A stretch of DNA of 64,000 nucleotides from the NCBI GenBank assembly GCA_032622095.1, contig CP136064.1, positions 176,778,247 through 176,842,246 on the forward strand. Reading direction: 5' to 3'. This document shows positions 34,965 through 47,500 of the stretch, piece after piece. Source of the stretch: Siphonodentalium dalli. Its lineage: Eukaryota > Mollusca > Scaphopoda > Gadilida > Siphonodentaliidae. The translations under genes and the position numbers were made by a program. The notes under the pieces were generated by a model. The model was not told where the DNA came from and did no database searches. It saw only the letters and a list, made by a program, of their open reading frames with translations. Position 1 is the first letter of the stretch, and each line of letters starts with the position of its first letter.

Positions 34965-36558
34965 GGTGTTTATACATTACCCGGCGAAGATCGCATTCGC
35001 TGTAGCCGGCAGCGATAACAATAGAGTGTTTATACTTCGCCGGATAAGAATTACGGCTATCCGGATACTCAGCTATACGGTTTTCAACTTTTGGTTAAAA
35101 ATGCTTTAGTACAAGCACCTGATTGTCGTATGGATTCTAATTCGCTCTGCGGTTAAGTTAGATGTTTATCTGGGGTCATGCCGTCATGGGTGATTTCCTT
35201 TCAACAATTAACTCGAACAATATTATTGTGCAATCGCTGATAGACCAGCCCGCTTTTCACCTGTGTATATATTGGTCAGTGTGCCAGTTTGATTGTCTCT
35301 AATCAGCTGTCAGGTCGGTGGTCACGCACCTTGGTTATAAGCTATTATTATAAATACTAACCGATGATGGTACACGTACTCTGCATGTGCATGGTACATT
35401 TGTTGCGCATTCGAGGGAATTAATTCATGTAAATGTATGTCCATATATATATATGGAAGAAATGGGATGGCACGTTTCTGTGGATTCAAACTTAATGGAC
35501 AATTAGTTCAATAATCTAAATCTGAGTGCGCCGTGGACATATTGACACAGGGACGGGTCTAGATGGCCTGATTTGGAGGTGTGGGACTGTTCATCTTTGG
35601 AATTTATCGACCGACCGTGGTTATGGCCAGGTGTGAGAATTTTTTTTAATCTGAACCCTGAAAATTGCAAAATCCTAGCATCCAGCCTTAAGATTTCCAA
35701 TTGTTGGACATTTTCCAAACTTGACGCACCTCTAATAAGGTTGGATCATTTCCAACTGATGGTCATTTCAGTCCAACAATTTGGTAAAAAAATAAGCAAA
35801 TGTTGCCTAAAGAAATCACCAATAACAAATTGTTGAAAATAAAACTACGAGAACAATTTCATCATATTGCTGATGTCAAATGTCCAACTATTGCCGTGTC
35901 AGGTATGAAATTTCCAGCTTTTGAATATTTTGATTAAAGTTGGGATGAGACACCCCCATCGCCTCGGCCCTATATACATGGACATGGTGAACGCCCGAGT
36001 AAAATGAAAAACATATTTCATTGTATAATGTGCAAACGGAAAATGTGTCACATTTGATTCGCGATGTTGAAACTTATATATATAATATAAAATCCAATCC
36101 GAATGATTAGACACCAATTTGTAGATGTATGCGACGAAAAGATCTCAAAACTGACAATGGCCATGCTTTTGGTGCGACACTCACTTCACAGGCTGTATGT
36201 GAAGTTTGTGAACCAAAACAAACCATTAACAATGTTTTTTAAATATCTATAAAATTACCAATAGCAATACCTGAAAGTTTGAGTTGGATATTAATAATTT
36301 CGGCATTTCCATTTCTAAAAAGTTTCATTTCACTATACTGCCCAACCATATATCTAACAGGAAGCGGCTAGATGTTTATAGATGTACAGCAATATTACAT
36401 TTTAGTTCAGTGAGAACTAAAACGAAAACTATTAACAAGTAAAGGAGACACATGAATATATGCGTATCTTCGTCGGCGATGTGTAAACACTCACCCCAAC
36501 CTTCGCCGGCTAACGGGTTCGCCGGGTAACGGCTTCACCGGCTATGTGTAAACGTCAC
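34965..36558. mobile_element. 1.6-kb TIR element inserted in the LINE fragment
   Basis: Flanked by the 7-bp direct repeat CTAAGAG at 34958-34964 and 36559-36565. The ends are inverted: GGTGTTTATACATTACCCGG at left against GTGACGTTTACACATAGCCG from the right, both continuing into CCGG(C/T)GAAG motifs that recur near each end. There is no transposase ORF. A 7-8 bp duplication is compatible with several cut-and-paste superfamilies and I do not assign one. It contains an older relic of the hAT-like family. Confidence 0.75.
35560..35960. repeat. diverged relic of the 14606-15785 hAT-like family
   Basis: Shares GACCGACC(G/A)TGG, AAATTGCAAAATCCTAGCATC, TTCCAACTGATGG(T/A)CATTTC and GTCAGGTATGAAATTTCCA, then GATGAGACACCCCCA, with the intact element in the same order and orientation. 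Termini are lost. Confidence 0.75.
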
Positions 36559-36653
36559 CTAAGAGTCTAAGATTACAAGACCGCAAACTATTTGAGGAAC
36601 TAGAACTCCGAAAATTACTACTAACTAAACAAGACAACTCCAATAAAAACTAA

Positions 36654-39006
36654 ATTCACAAACATCAACAACCAACTGATCGCTAAAACAAAATAAACAA
36701 ACGCCGAAACGGAATTCACCAAGTGCCATATATATGCTCTAGTACTAGAGGTAGGCACTTGATGTGGAACTAAGTAAAGGGCAATCCACGAAATTCGTCA
36801 TGAGTCATATTCTCTGTACTATATGTAGTCCCCCGTTGTGGTGCCAATTAGAAGGCAAAACAAAGAATTCGCCGTAAGTCCTACGCTCTACTTTTAAAGG
36901 TATAGGCTCTCGTTGTGGTGTTAAGTAGAAGGCAAAACAAAGAATTCGCAGTGAGTATACCATGCTCTACTTCTAGATGTGGGCTCTCGTTATGGTGATA
37001 AGTATAGGACACACATACTACCGTATCAATCTAACAAGTCTAACACTAATATAAAAAACTAGGTTAGCGGGCTTCAGCCCTAGATGGTTCCGGGGGCGTG
37101 CTTGGAGGTCACCGGGCGGAGTAGCATCCCGTGTACGTGCATGGTATCGCCAACCAACGGACTGAATGGGAAAGTCATTTTCACGTATATTATGGGAATA
37201 TGTGTGTTTATCATCGTTAAACAGACGACGAACAACGTATGTGTTCGTCCACACGAAGCAGGAGTATTTACCTACCCGATGTCAGTCAGTTCTCCCAGAT
37301 AAACCATTTACCAATTTTTAGCGAATTATTTGAATAGCGTTTTTGCTTTTGTTCACTTAAATTTTCTAGAACATCTATCTACTGGTATAGCTCATAGTCT
37401 TCCATGCACGCTGCCAAAACAAAAATGCCGGTATAGCTGAATATGTCATTGAAGCATATAATTGAACATAATTTAAAAAATCAGTGTCATTCTCAATATG
37501 CGCACGATATGGTGGGACCACTGTCAGTCCACACAGATGTCAATGTCGCGGACCAAGATGTCACTAAACCGGATCTTCTGTGCAGTAAATATGCGTAGCA
37601 CTTAAATTGTTCTGATGAGTTTTCGCATGTTTTGTGTGTATCTGAGACTGATCAGTTGGACTGCGAATGTCATCTGAAATAGGAATCCATAACATGTTCG
37701 AAATATTGTATACATATCCATTATGAATGGATTTTAATTGAAATTAATTGAACATCCATCTCAGCATTTAAATTTGCGATTTCAAAAATGTGAACGAATG
37801 ATAACGTAATGCCTTGATCACACGCCCGTGAATGTTGTCGTTCGTATGCAAGCAGCTAACTGGATATTCGTTTAATGCTAACATAATTGGGGTTTCTATA
37901 TGGAACATACAGAGTGAAACGATACGAAGTATAAACATGATGTTTTGATAAACTTTATGGGTTGTTCCCTCTCGCGTAAACCTTTACATGACAATGAAAC
38001 CGAATAATCGTATCAAGTATACGTACATATATCGTATAGCTACACGTTATACAATTCTGGCTTTTTAAAGAGGCATCAGATAATATTGTGATGATTCTAT
38101 TTTAACCCTAAACGGTCATACACATATTCTCATCTGGATCTGGATGGGCCATTTACCTCTTCATTGTTTCTATATAACACATGCGGTCAGCATGGACTTA
38201 CCAAGCTACACCACCACGTATAAACAGAATCAGACTATAATTTGTTCTCCAATCGCCGGACGTATTCGGTATGACACAGTATATATATATGAATACACAA
38301 TACATACATATATAATGGTGGCATATATGAAAACAATTTAAATCAGAAATCGTCTACCCGTGGACATGGGAGAGAACGTGTGTTGTGGGTTGGTTTGTTG
38401 TTGTGGTGTAGGATGTGTGCATGTGGCCCTTCCCTCTAATATTTCTCTGCATGGACGCGCGTGTGTTGGTTTGGAACGTCAGCATGTGGTATTAGTTTGT
38501 AATTTCGCGTTGGTTTGGTGTGGTTTTGGTGCGGGTGGAGTGGCTGGAATTCGGATATGGGTTGTGTAACGTATATATACACAATGCGCTCGCCAATACA
38601 CAATTGCAAGTTATGACACAACTCAATTAACAGTTATAGGAGCCCAAAATCGTCGTTTGGTTACTTACCGCTATTGGTAATATACACTTCACTGTGATAC
38701 ACGTTTATATTGTCATGGTTGTTATGTACACATGTAAAATACGCTAATTTATAACTGTTCTAATTTAGCTCTAGGACCATAGTGGGCATAAGTTTTGCAT
38801 ACAACTTTACTATGTTATCCTATATGTTTTATATACTGTAATTGTTATGTAATTGACACGTTCGGTCCCAGCTAAGAGAGGACACTAATTGAACTGGATT
38901 GGAGACTTCTGTGTGAAAGACGCAATACACATACACAAAATACGCACCAGGCATAAAATAATAAAAAGTCCCCCAATATCTTACAGACCTTCTTCCCCAG
39001 ACCTTT
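36654..39006. other. no recognisable gene, one degenerate tandem repeat
   Basis: At about 36770-37015 three to four units of about 78 bp share GAAGGCAAAACAAAGAATTCG, a CTCTACTT block and TAGG/GGGCTCTCGTT(G/A)TGGTG. Nothing else is recognisable; the ORF at 38360-38569 is a G/T-rich low-complexity stretch without a domain. Confidence 0.45.
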
Positions 39007-40382
39007 AGGGCGCGTACACATGGCCAGCAAGAAAATATCAGGTATGCCCCATGTGACTTACTTGACCAATGAAATAAATAATACCGGAAAATATCAGACG
39101 AAGGCAGCGCGCTGATATTTTATCGCCAATTGGTGATATGTGTTCACCTTGATAGGTAGCCATCGGTATCCGTTAACTAATCTCGCGGGGATATGATCGT
39201 AACAATTCAAACGCTCGAGTTATGATCCATCAATAGTATCGTCTGTTTCAACATACTACGTATTTGCCTGCCAAAACAGTTGGAAATTTCACACCAACAA
39301 TAGTTTGAAAATGTTCTTGTAGTTTGATTTTCAAAAAATTTCTTGGGGGGAATTAATTGTTTTTGGACCAATATTTGCATATTTTCCTATTTTTGGTAAA
39401 AAAAAATATGGTCTGAAATGGTTATCAGTTGGAAACTTTCCAACCTCAGGGGGGTGACAGGTTGGAAATTTCCAACACTTGGAAAGCTTGTGTCCTGGTC
39501 CCTCCCCCGTGGCCAGTCAAAAGCAAAAAACTGCTAGTTAATTTAAGAAAACAATATTGTCATACATTTGGTCAACATTATCATTGAAAAATTGTCATCA
39601 GTTGTAAATTTTCCAACCTAAGTGGGGTGTCATGTTTGAAATTTCCAACTCTAGGAATGCTTGAGGATAGTCTAGATGGTAGGATTTTGCTATTTTCATG
39701 TTAAGATTACAAAATTTTCGCACACCGGGCCGAACCATTGTCTAATATTAGGCCTAAGAGCACTGATGTGTAAGGGGGTGCAAATGGAATTATGGAAAAC
39801 TTGTGTTTGGTCTGATTCTGATTCAAGGGGGTGGTGCAGTTGGAATTTCCTAATGTGGACACCCCCCAACGGAAACCCTCTAGCCACGTCCCTGTGTGTA
39901 TGGGGATGCTTTATAATTGGTACCTCACATGCCTTGATTTAGTTGTTTTACTTTAATTTGGACTGTATGTACGTTTCGAATAAGAAATTGTTGGCGGCTC
40001 CTCGCTCTTCTCGCATGTGGGATGTGGCCCAGGGCCGAACCCACCAACGTCTGTTTAGATGTCCTTTCGTGTGTTCATGAAGAACACACATCCCTACTCC
40101 AACGACGAGGGCGCGTTCCTTTCTCGTTAAAATAGGTGGCATTTAAAATTTCCCATAACACTTTATAACTCTATGACTATTCGATATGGACTATAGGTTG
40201 TTTGTCCGCAGTTATTCACTTCAACAAACACGACTAACACTAGTCACATTGAGCTCAATCAACGCCATATAACCCGTCGCTTTCTCACGGGCGTAATCTT
40301 TGCAGCAAGAAAATATCAGAGTACAATTGTACCTGATATTCTCTTGCAGATATTTTCTTGCAGCTTCATGTGTACGCGCACT
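39007..40382. mobile_element. 1.38-kb TIR element
   Basis: AGGGCGCGTACACATGGC at 39007 and the inverted AGTGCGCGTACACATGAAGC from 40382 are near-identical, and both ends continue into repeated GCAAGAAAATATCAG motifs. No clear target duplication is visible. It encloses a truncated hAT-like relic and no transposase ORF. Confidence 0.65.
39279..39894 (-). repeat. truncated inverted copy of the 14606-15785 hAT-like family
   Basis: Reads as the reverse complement of the intact element: AAATTTCACACCAACAATAG, then GGTTGGAAATTTCCAAC, AGGGGGGTG and, at its right, CCCTCTAGCCACGTCCCTG (39876-39894), the family terminus with one change. The other terminus is missing. Confidence 0.85.
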
Positions 40383-40614
40383 AAGGGAAAGTCAGACGAG
40401 CCTGGTTATACGCGTAGGAACCAACACCGATTTGAACCGTCCTTTCTAAACACCAAACATGGAATCATCATTTATACCATCAATGATTAACAAATGATTG
40501 TGCTCCAATCCCATGTGCACACTCATTCAATATGTCTATATATATGTTAATTTTATATTATGTTGCAATAATTGGGAACAATAAATATGTTCAATCAATT
40601 GTTATGTATGTAAA

Positions 40615-43600
40615 AGATACGGACGGCCTTCGCGGTGGGTATTGCTATTAAAATAGTCACATCCACTAAAACCGCCATAAACAGAAAGGATATTATATAA
40701 TAGACATATTTTGTTTATACACCAATCATAAATATCACGTACATTGCACGTTATTGTCACGATTGCACGCTTTGTTATGTAAACAAACATCAATAAAGTT
40801 ACAGAACGATCTGTTTATAGACAAACACTCGGAACTACTGGATCGTCCAATGAAAATGTTCCGTTGCGCTTTGAAAGGCGAAGATAACATTATTGGCGGC
40901 ATCAATTATCGCTATCTAATAACACCACATTTTATTTTAATCGACCCATACTATACCCGCTCTCAGTTCAAAATCCAGCTAATCCACGTTACTTCATGAT
41001 TGGGATATGTTCAGACACAAAACGAGTATACATAATATAATTGTTCTTGCAAAGAGATGAACAGTTTCCAATCCAGTTAGTATTTTCTCCTAACCTGGTA
41101 ACTACACTGTGGAGGATATGCTCCTCGCAATCTCATTCCGCCCGAGCAAAATTCGCATTCCGAGCGGTATAAATTCCGATTCCGCGAACGTTTTGCTCGA
41201 TTTTCCAGGACCATGTTTACTAATTGGTGTATATCGAGGGAGCAACTCATGGGATGACACATTCAAATGTTAGGATTTGTTTGTAAGGTATTCTTCACTT
41301 CACTTACTTATTCTTTAGTCCCACATATAGCACGCTGAACTAAATTACAAGGGTTGCTCACTCAAATATACACCCACATGCAGAAGAAAAGTGTTGTGTA
41401 CAAATGTGAATTTCGAAGCGAAAAAGATAATGTTTTGTAGAACAAATTGCTTACGTGTATCCACAAACAACCCATCTTACTTTTAAAATACAGTTGATCA
41501 AAATACGCGATTTTAGCTTGACATATTGCCTTAAAAGTAACACTATACCATATGTTCCGATTCTGTTTTCGGAGTGTTCCGATTCATGACACGCACATTT
41601 TCAGCGTTCCGATTCCTGACATGGATAAATGTTTACTATAATACAATTAATTGCTACATTTTGCTGGCCCCACGGCGGTTCTACATGACTGTAAATTGTC
41701 CTACAATAATTTACTAAGTACAATGAATTAGTGTCTAATACTAAAACAGATCTACATCCTCACTATGGTGTTGATTTTGATGCGATGTTTTGTTTTTATA
41801 TATTTCCTATAATATCTTGAGGTACTTTATTAAAAAGACCAAACATACATGTGCATGCATATGGGAAGTCAAATTGACATTTAATAAATAATTGAGCTTA
41901 AAGGTACTCAATCCGATTCGATGGTCCCCATATCATCAGATTCCAACAACAACAATGTTTTTTTTAAATGCTGCTCCAGTTATCAGAATCGATTAATTGC
42001 CCAAAAATAAACCAGTCAACTAGTAAGTGTACGAGCGTTAATTCCGACTATGCACATTTAAGCGCAATAAGGAATCTATAATTGCGCTTAAGCGATATAA
42101 GGGAAGATCTAATTACGCTTACGTGCAAGAAGGAAATATATAATTGCGCCTAAGCGAATATTTTATTGCGTTTAAGCGCAATAATGCATATCTTATTGAT
42201 CTTAAGCACAACAAGGAATCTCCAACACCACTTTAAAAGCGCAATAAGGAATATTATTATTGCAGTTAAGTGCAATAAGAGCTAATTGGGCTAAAGTGGA
42301 AATAAAAATCTTCTTACTACGCTTAAGCACAATTAGCCACGTTACATAAAAGCTAATTCAAATGGTGTAGTCCTTATATAGTTCAATGGGTGGAGTTTAT
42401 TTGTGCCTGGTGACTGTCCACGCGTATATATATGCCTATTCGGATTCTACTATTTGCACAGAGAGGTGATCTCATGATGGAGTTATTAATTGCGCTTAAG
42501 CGCAATAAGAATGAGGAGCCACATATGTAATTGCGCTTATGTGCAATAAGAGATGTCTTATTTCGCTTAAGCACAATAAGGAGTCCCTAATTGCGCTTAA
42601 GCGCAATAAGGAAAATTCTAATTGAGCTTCAGCACAATAAGAGAAGATTTTATTGCTCTCATATGATCAATACGAAATCTCTAATTGCGTTTAAGCGCAA
42701 TAAGGAGTATTCTTATTGCACTCAAGCGCAATTCGGTCTACAGCTAATTCGGCAAAACAATCGACTGACAGCAATAATTGTAAATTGAAACCGCATATAA
42801 CAAAAAGGAAACCTACTGCTTTTGACTGAACACATTATATCATTCGTGGGTACGTGTACACGCTAATATCGCTTTTCCAATCGGTATTTGCTTGTACCCG
42901 TTCATGATAATTATCGTTTTCAGTCAAAAATCATAGTTATCCTCTCTTATCATCGTTGAGTATTTGCACTGCTAATCGATATATCGATCGCTCAGCACAA
43001 TTTCAAAGTAAAATGTTCGACTTCCGTCGCGAAACTGACACAGGAAAGTTTTCAACGATGAATACTGTTTATATCAGGAAATTGATAACATTTGATAACA
43101 TTATCCGAAAATGTACTGCATATAAAGAGTCTGAATGCATGCCCCTTTAATAGTTTCGTCATCATTATGAAGACAAAAGCTAAGGACCGTCATCAGGTCA
43201 TATGGAGACGTTTATCGTTAGAAAAACTGGATGTTTCTAGTTGAAATCTAAAGAGCATTGCTCGGGCGACAATTGAACTCACTCGGGCGACAACGGAACA
43301 TACAGGGCGGGAATCGGAGCGAAAACATAAATAACCGATTACAGCATTTTGCTGGCATTTTAAGCAACACAATTATAGGGGAACATGTCCCGGTTGAAAC
43401 TAGAGGTAAACATTAACATAATATGTTATTAAACATGCATTATAGTATTGTAAGTTCTAAGTTGTAGAAACACCAAATTAGGGTTTTTAAAACCGACGTA
43501 TAATGCGCGCGAATCTAAATAAGGAACTGACGAAATATCGTGAATGCTTATAAACAGTTCACCGTGCTTTTTGGCGAGAAACAAAACAACACTCGACCTG

Positions 43601-43736
43601 CATTTTCTCTGACACAAAGCGTGTGTTGTAAATAATTTCGCATCCATGTCATCATTATGCTATACTATTAGTATATTCTTTAGGAAATTATCATGTTATT
43701 CTAACTTATAACCTACAGCGAAGGCCGCCCGCCCTT
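40615..43736. mobile_element. 3.1-kb element with GGGCGGCC-type ends
   Basis: The left end (AGATACGGACGGCCTTCGC) matches the inverted right end (AAGGGCGGGCGGCCTTCGC). The first 180 bases closely match the right arm of the TTAA element at 25770-26288 in complement. TTAA follows the right end (43737-43740); the left flank reads GTAA, so the duplication is imperfect or mutated. It holds the palindrome array at 42060-42735 and no ORF longer than about 80 codons. Confidence 0.6.
42060..42735. repeat. array of 16-18-bp palindromes
   Basis: About 18 copies of a dyad ATTGCGCTTAAGCGCAAT, perfect at 42489-42506 and 42590-42607 and variably decayed elsewhere, are spaced roughly 30-45 bp. Each is usually followed by AAGG or AAGA. 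A 100-bp gap at about 42340-42470 divides the array. Confidence 0.85.
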
Positions 43737-43740
43737 TTAA

Positions 43741-44513
43741 CCGAATGAATCTTATATCATCGTATTGATTGAACATATTTATTGTGACCCAATTATTACA
43801 ACATAATATACAATTAACATATATATATATAACTGGTTCACATTTTTTAGTATTTAGTGTGAAAACTGTTGTTTTCAGACAAAAACCGGCATATTTAGAT
43901 AAATTAAATAATGTTCACCAAATTTGTGAACTGAAATAGTCACCAGTTGAAAAAATCCAAACTTAGGAGTTGTCATATCCAACAACTGGAAGATCCCGAT
44001 GTAAACTCGATGAAAATTCTAACATAGCGGGGGGGGGGGGTGGTGCAAATAGAACTCACTAAAAGGGGTGCATTAAGAAACCACCATCATCATCATCATC
44101 ATTGTCGCCGCTGTCATCTTTATCCTCATCATCACCAACAACGTCATAATTATCATCATAAACATCATCATAATGGACGTCATCGTCGTCGTCGTTATCT
44201 TCATCATCGCCATCATACAATGTAGTCATCATCATTATCGTCGCCTTCAGCCTTAATCTATATAACATCGTGCTCTAGATGGCTCTTGACAAATGTTAGC
44301 TGGGATATGTTTCATTCTTAGATCCAAGTATTTTGGACAAAGCATCACAACGTGGTACTCGTCTTCTATGTGGTAGAGCTTGAGCTGCATGTAGACCCCC
44401 CTCCCCCTATGCGGATTTTTGGTGGTTATGATATCTTTGTAGAACTATATCAGTCCTTCAATTTGCCGGTTGTTTGCCATCTGGCTATGGGGGCTTTATA
44501 GAGTTATCGGTCT
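43741..44513. other. non-coding with hAT-like relic and microsatellite
   Basis: 43900-44055 resembles a decayed end of the TTGGAAATTTCC hAT-like family (GTCACCAGTTGAAAAAATCC, then 12 G and TGGTGCAAATAGAA). 44082-44262 is a (CAT/CGT)-type trinucleotide tract. The poly-His and poly-Asp ORFs across it are products of the trinucleotide repeat. Confidence 0.6.
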
Positions 44514-47500
44514 TTGAATCCAAGATGGCCGCCCATTATTGAATATCTGACCAGGTAAATTTCAATTCGCAATTACTCAGCAGGAAGTTTATGAGGTATT
44601 AGGTCGTGCGACATGTCATTATATTGATAATTGAGTACTCCTTATTTATAGGCATGTATAAATTTCATATATAAAAATGGCTGCAAAAATGGCCACGGAA
44701 GTAGAAAATATGACACTTTTTCACTAATATCTTCTATATCAGGTTATGCTGTTCGGAACTGTTCGAGAATTGTCACTTTATTTTGTATATTTTATATAAA
44801 CTGATCATTGGGGCAATAAAATAAGAAATTCTTTGGGTTCTAGCCCCCTCCGTTCCTTGAAAAAAATTGATTTTACAGAAAGCGGTATAAAATTAAAAAA
44901 AAAATCACAATTGGGATTCTGGTCACATTTCAAAAAGGAATGAGCAGAACTGTGTTATGTAAGTGAGGCATGCTATTACCCGTTAATATTCCAAGTCATT
45001 GGAACCAAAATTGTCACTTAATTTCTTAATTAGTTACTTAATTGCTCAAAATAGCCGCCAAAATGCCCTCCAAAATATGGAAAATTGTAAATATTACCCC
45101 AGCGTGCCCTGCAATCGCTTACAAGTTGTGATTGATTAATAAAGTTGGCTATTCTGCCTTTTATCCGTTGAAAACTAACATGTCTGATTCACCTTGGTTA
45201 ATTTTCAGTAATGTAACCACTGACATTACCAGAAATATTGGATTTTACTCTCACAAACTTGACATAAATATCGGCAAAATTAACTTTGTTTTAGGTAGGG
45301 ACCATTTTTTTGAAAGTAAACTGTAACTAACTTTGGTATGACATGTGTTTATTGTTTTGATCTATTTTAAATGTGACACACTGAGGTGTTCAAAGACCAA
45401 ATTACTCAAGATGACTTCCAAAATGGTAACCAACTTGGGTAAAAAGTTCATTTTTCACATATACTATTCTCTGCTGTTCCGAAAATTTGGACTTTGTGAC
45501 TCACTTGGTTATTATGCATGTTAGATAAACAAATGACAACTACATATTATATCTGGCTGTCCCATTTTCTTATGGGGCTGACACATTAATTTTAAAGATG
45601 CAGTATGGAAATTTGCCGAAAAACACTTTTGGGATTCTGGCCACATTTGTTAAAGATAATGGGCAGAACTTTGGCACGGAACTGAGATGAATCATAATCT
45701 GTGGCTATTCTGGCTGATTAGGATAAAACAATATATGAACTTGATACAAGAGGGAGGTCAAGCATCATGAGTGGGGTGTATAGGAATACAAGTAGTGACT
45801 GTGTATGGTCATGTGTGAGGTCAAGCATCATGAGTGGGGTATACAAGTAGTGGTTGTATGGTGATGCGTGAGATGAATATGTTTACAGGGAGTGACTGTA
45901 TGGTTGTATGGTATGTGTGGATGTACGGGTATACACGATGTGGCTGTATGGACAATGCCCTGGTGTGTGGATATAAGGAGAGTAGCTACATGGTCACATC
46001 TTGTTGTTTGTGTATATATGGAGTGACTATGGTCATGGTGGGATGTGCATGTGTACCGTGGTGGCTGTATTGTCACAGGTGTTTGCACATGTATACATGT
46101 GTCGTCTGTGTGATCATGGATGGTGTATATGGATAAATATGGAGTAGTTGAATGGTTATGTGTAATGTGTATAGGTGTACATGGAATGTCAATACGGTCA
46201 TGTATTATCATGCCTGGGGTATAGCTGGGTGGTCGTCGGCGAGCGTGTGGGTATATATGGAGTGCCCTTGTGGTAATGGATGGGATGTATATTTATATAT
46301 GTCGTGGATGTACATTGTCATTGGTGGGTGTATATGTATACAGGGAGTAGCTGTATGGTCATGGATGGTGTGTATGGTTGTACAGCGAGTGGCTGAATTG
46401 TCATGTGTGGGGAGTATATATAAGTCTGGAAGATATGATTGGTCGTGTGTGCGAAGTATTGGTACATCTGGGAGGACCGTATGGTCATTTGTGATATGTA
46501 TAGGTACACATGGAGTGGCTCTATGGGCTTGTGTGGGGAGAATATGTATATATCGGGTGGCTATATGGCCACAAGTATGTGGAATAGATATGCAGGGAGT
46601 AAGATGAATATGTGTACAAGGAGTGATTGTGTGATCACCAATGTGGTGAATAGGTATACATGAAGTGACTATAAGGTGATGGTCAGCTGTAGGAGTATCC
46701 CTCGTGTCCATGTACATGTATGGTGACACATAGCTATATGGTCATGAGTGATGAGTATGTGTATAGCTCGTGTGTCTACATGACCATTGGTGGTGTGCAT
46801 ATGTATACATGGAGTGGCTCTATAATCATTAGTTGGGTGTATATGTTTATCTTGAGAGTGGCTATTTCGCAATGGGCGTGGCGAGTAGATTTACAGGGAG
46901 TGACCGTGGTCAATGGCGTGATGAATAGGTGTACCAGTTGGGACTGTATGATCATGAATGTGGTGAATAGGAATACACGGGGTTACCTGGTGTACCTGTA
47001 TGTTGACTCATGGCTGTGTGGTGTGTATGTGTATACACAAGTTTGGTATTGTCATGAGTGAGGGGTGTGTGTATAAAGCGAGTGATTATATGACAATTGG
47101 TGAGGTGCATATGTATACCTGGATGAGGGGTATGTGTATAAGGCGAGTGATTATATGACCATTGGTGAGGTGCATATGTTTACCCGGAGTGACTCTATGG
47201 TCATGGGTGGAGTGTATATGCATATATTGAGTGGTTACTTCGCCATGGTTGTGGGGAAATAGGTACACACGAAGTGACTATGGCGAATGTTGGGGTCAAA
47301 AGATATGCAATGATTGACTCTATGATCATGAATGTGGTGAAGATGTATACATACAGTGACTATATGGTACATGGGTGGGGTGTATGGGTATACACATGTG
47401 TGGTATTATTTTGGGTGAGGGAGGGTATGTGTATAAAGCGAGTAATTATATGACCATTGGTGAGATGCATATGTATACCTGGCTGAGGGATATATGTATA

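Larger units (their letters stand above)
34488..36653 (+). pseudogene. LINE reverse-transcriptase C-terminal fragment, split by a DNA element
   Basis: From 34488 the translation gives the thumb and post-RT region of a LINE polymerase: FGITLDHKLNFTKHL, then after a frame change ETLIKLYKQFIRPIMEYGAI and LPLQDRLS-like text ending at AAKTLLR. A stop (TAA) falls in the middle (NKL-stop-IIQN). Coding-like sequence resumes at about 36566 (LRLQDRKLFEELELRK) and ends at a TAA at 36651-36653. The break between the halves is the element at 34965-36558. Known LINE proteins have this spacing between the RT core and C-terminus. The fragment lacks the RT active site and is dead. Confidence 0.7.

Noticed and set aside
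42060-42735. Possible CRISPR-like or att-type array
   Set aside because: Repeats are short dyads with irregular degenerate spacing, inside a eukaryotic TE.
45828-46729. Long His/Thr/Tyr/Pro-rich ORFs on the minus strand (up to 173 codons), and similar ones at 29277-30744
   Set aside because: They lie entirely in the 42-60-bp minisatellite cores, occur in several frames and both strands, and follow the repeat period, so they are not genes.
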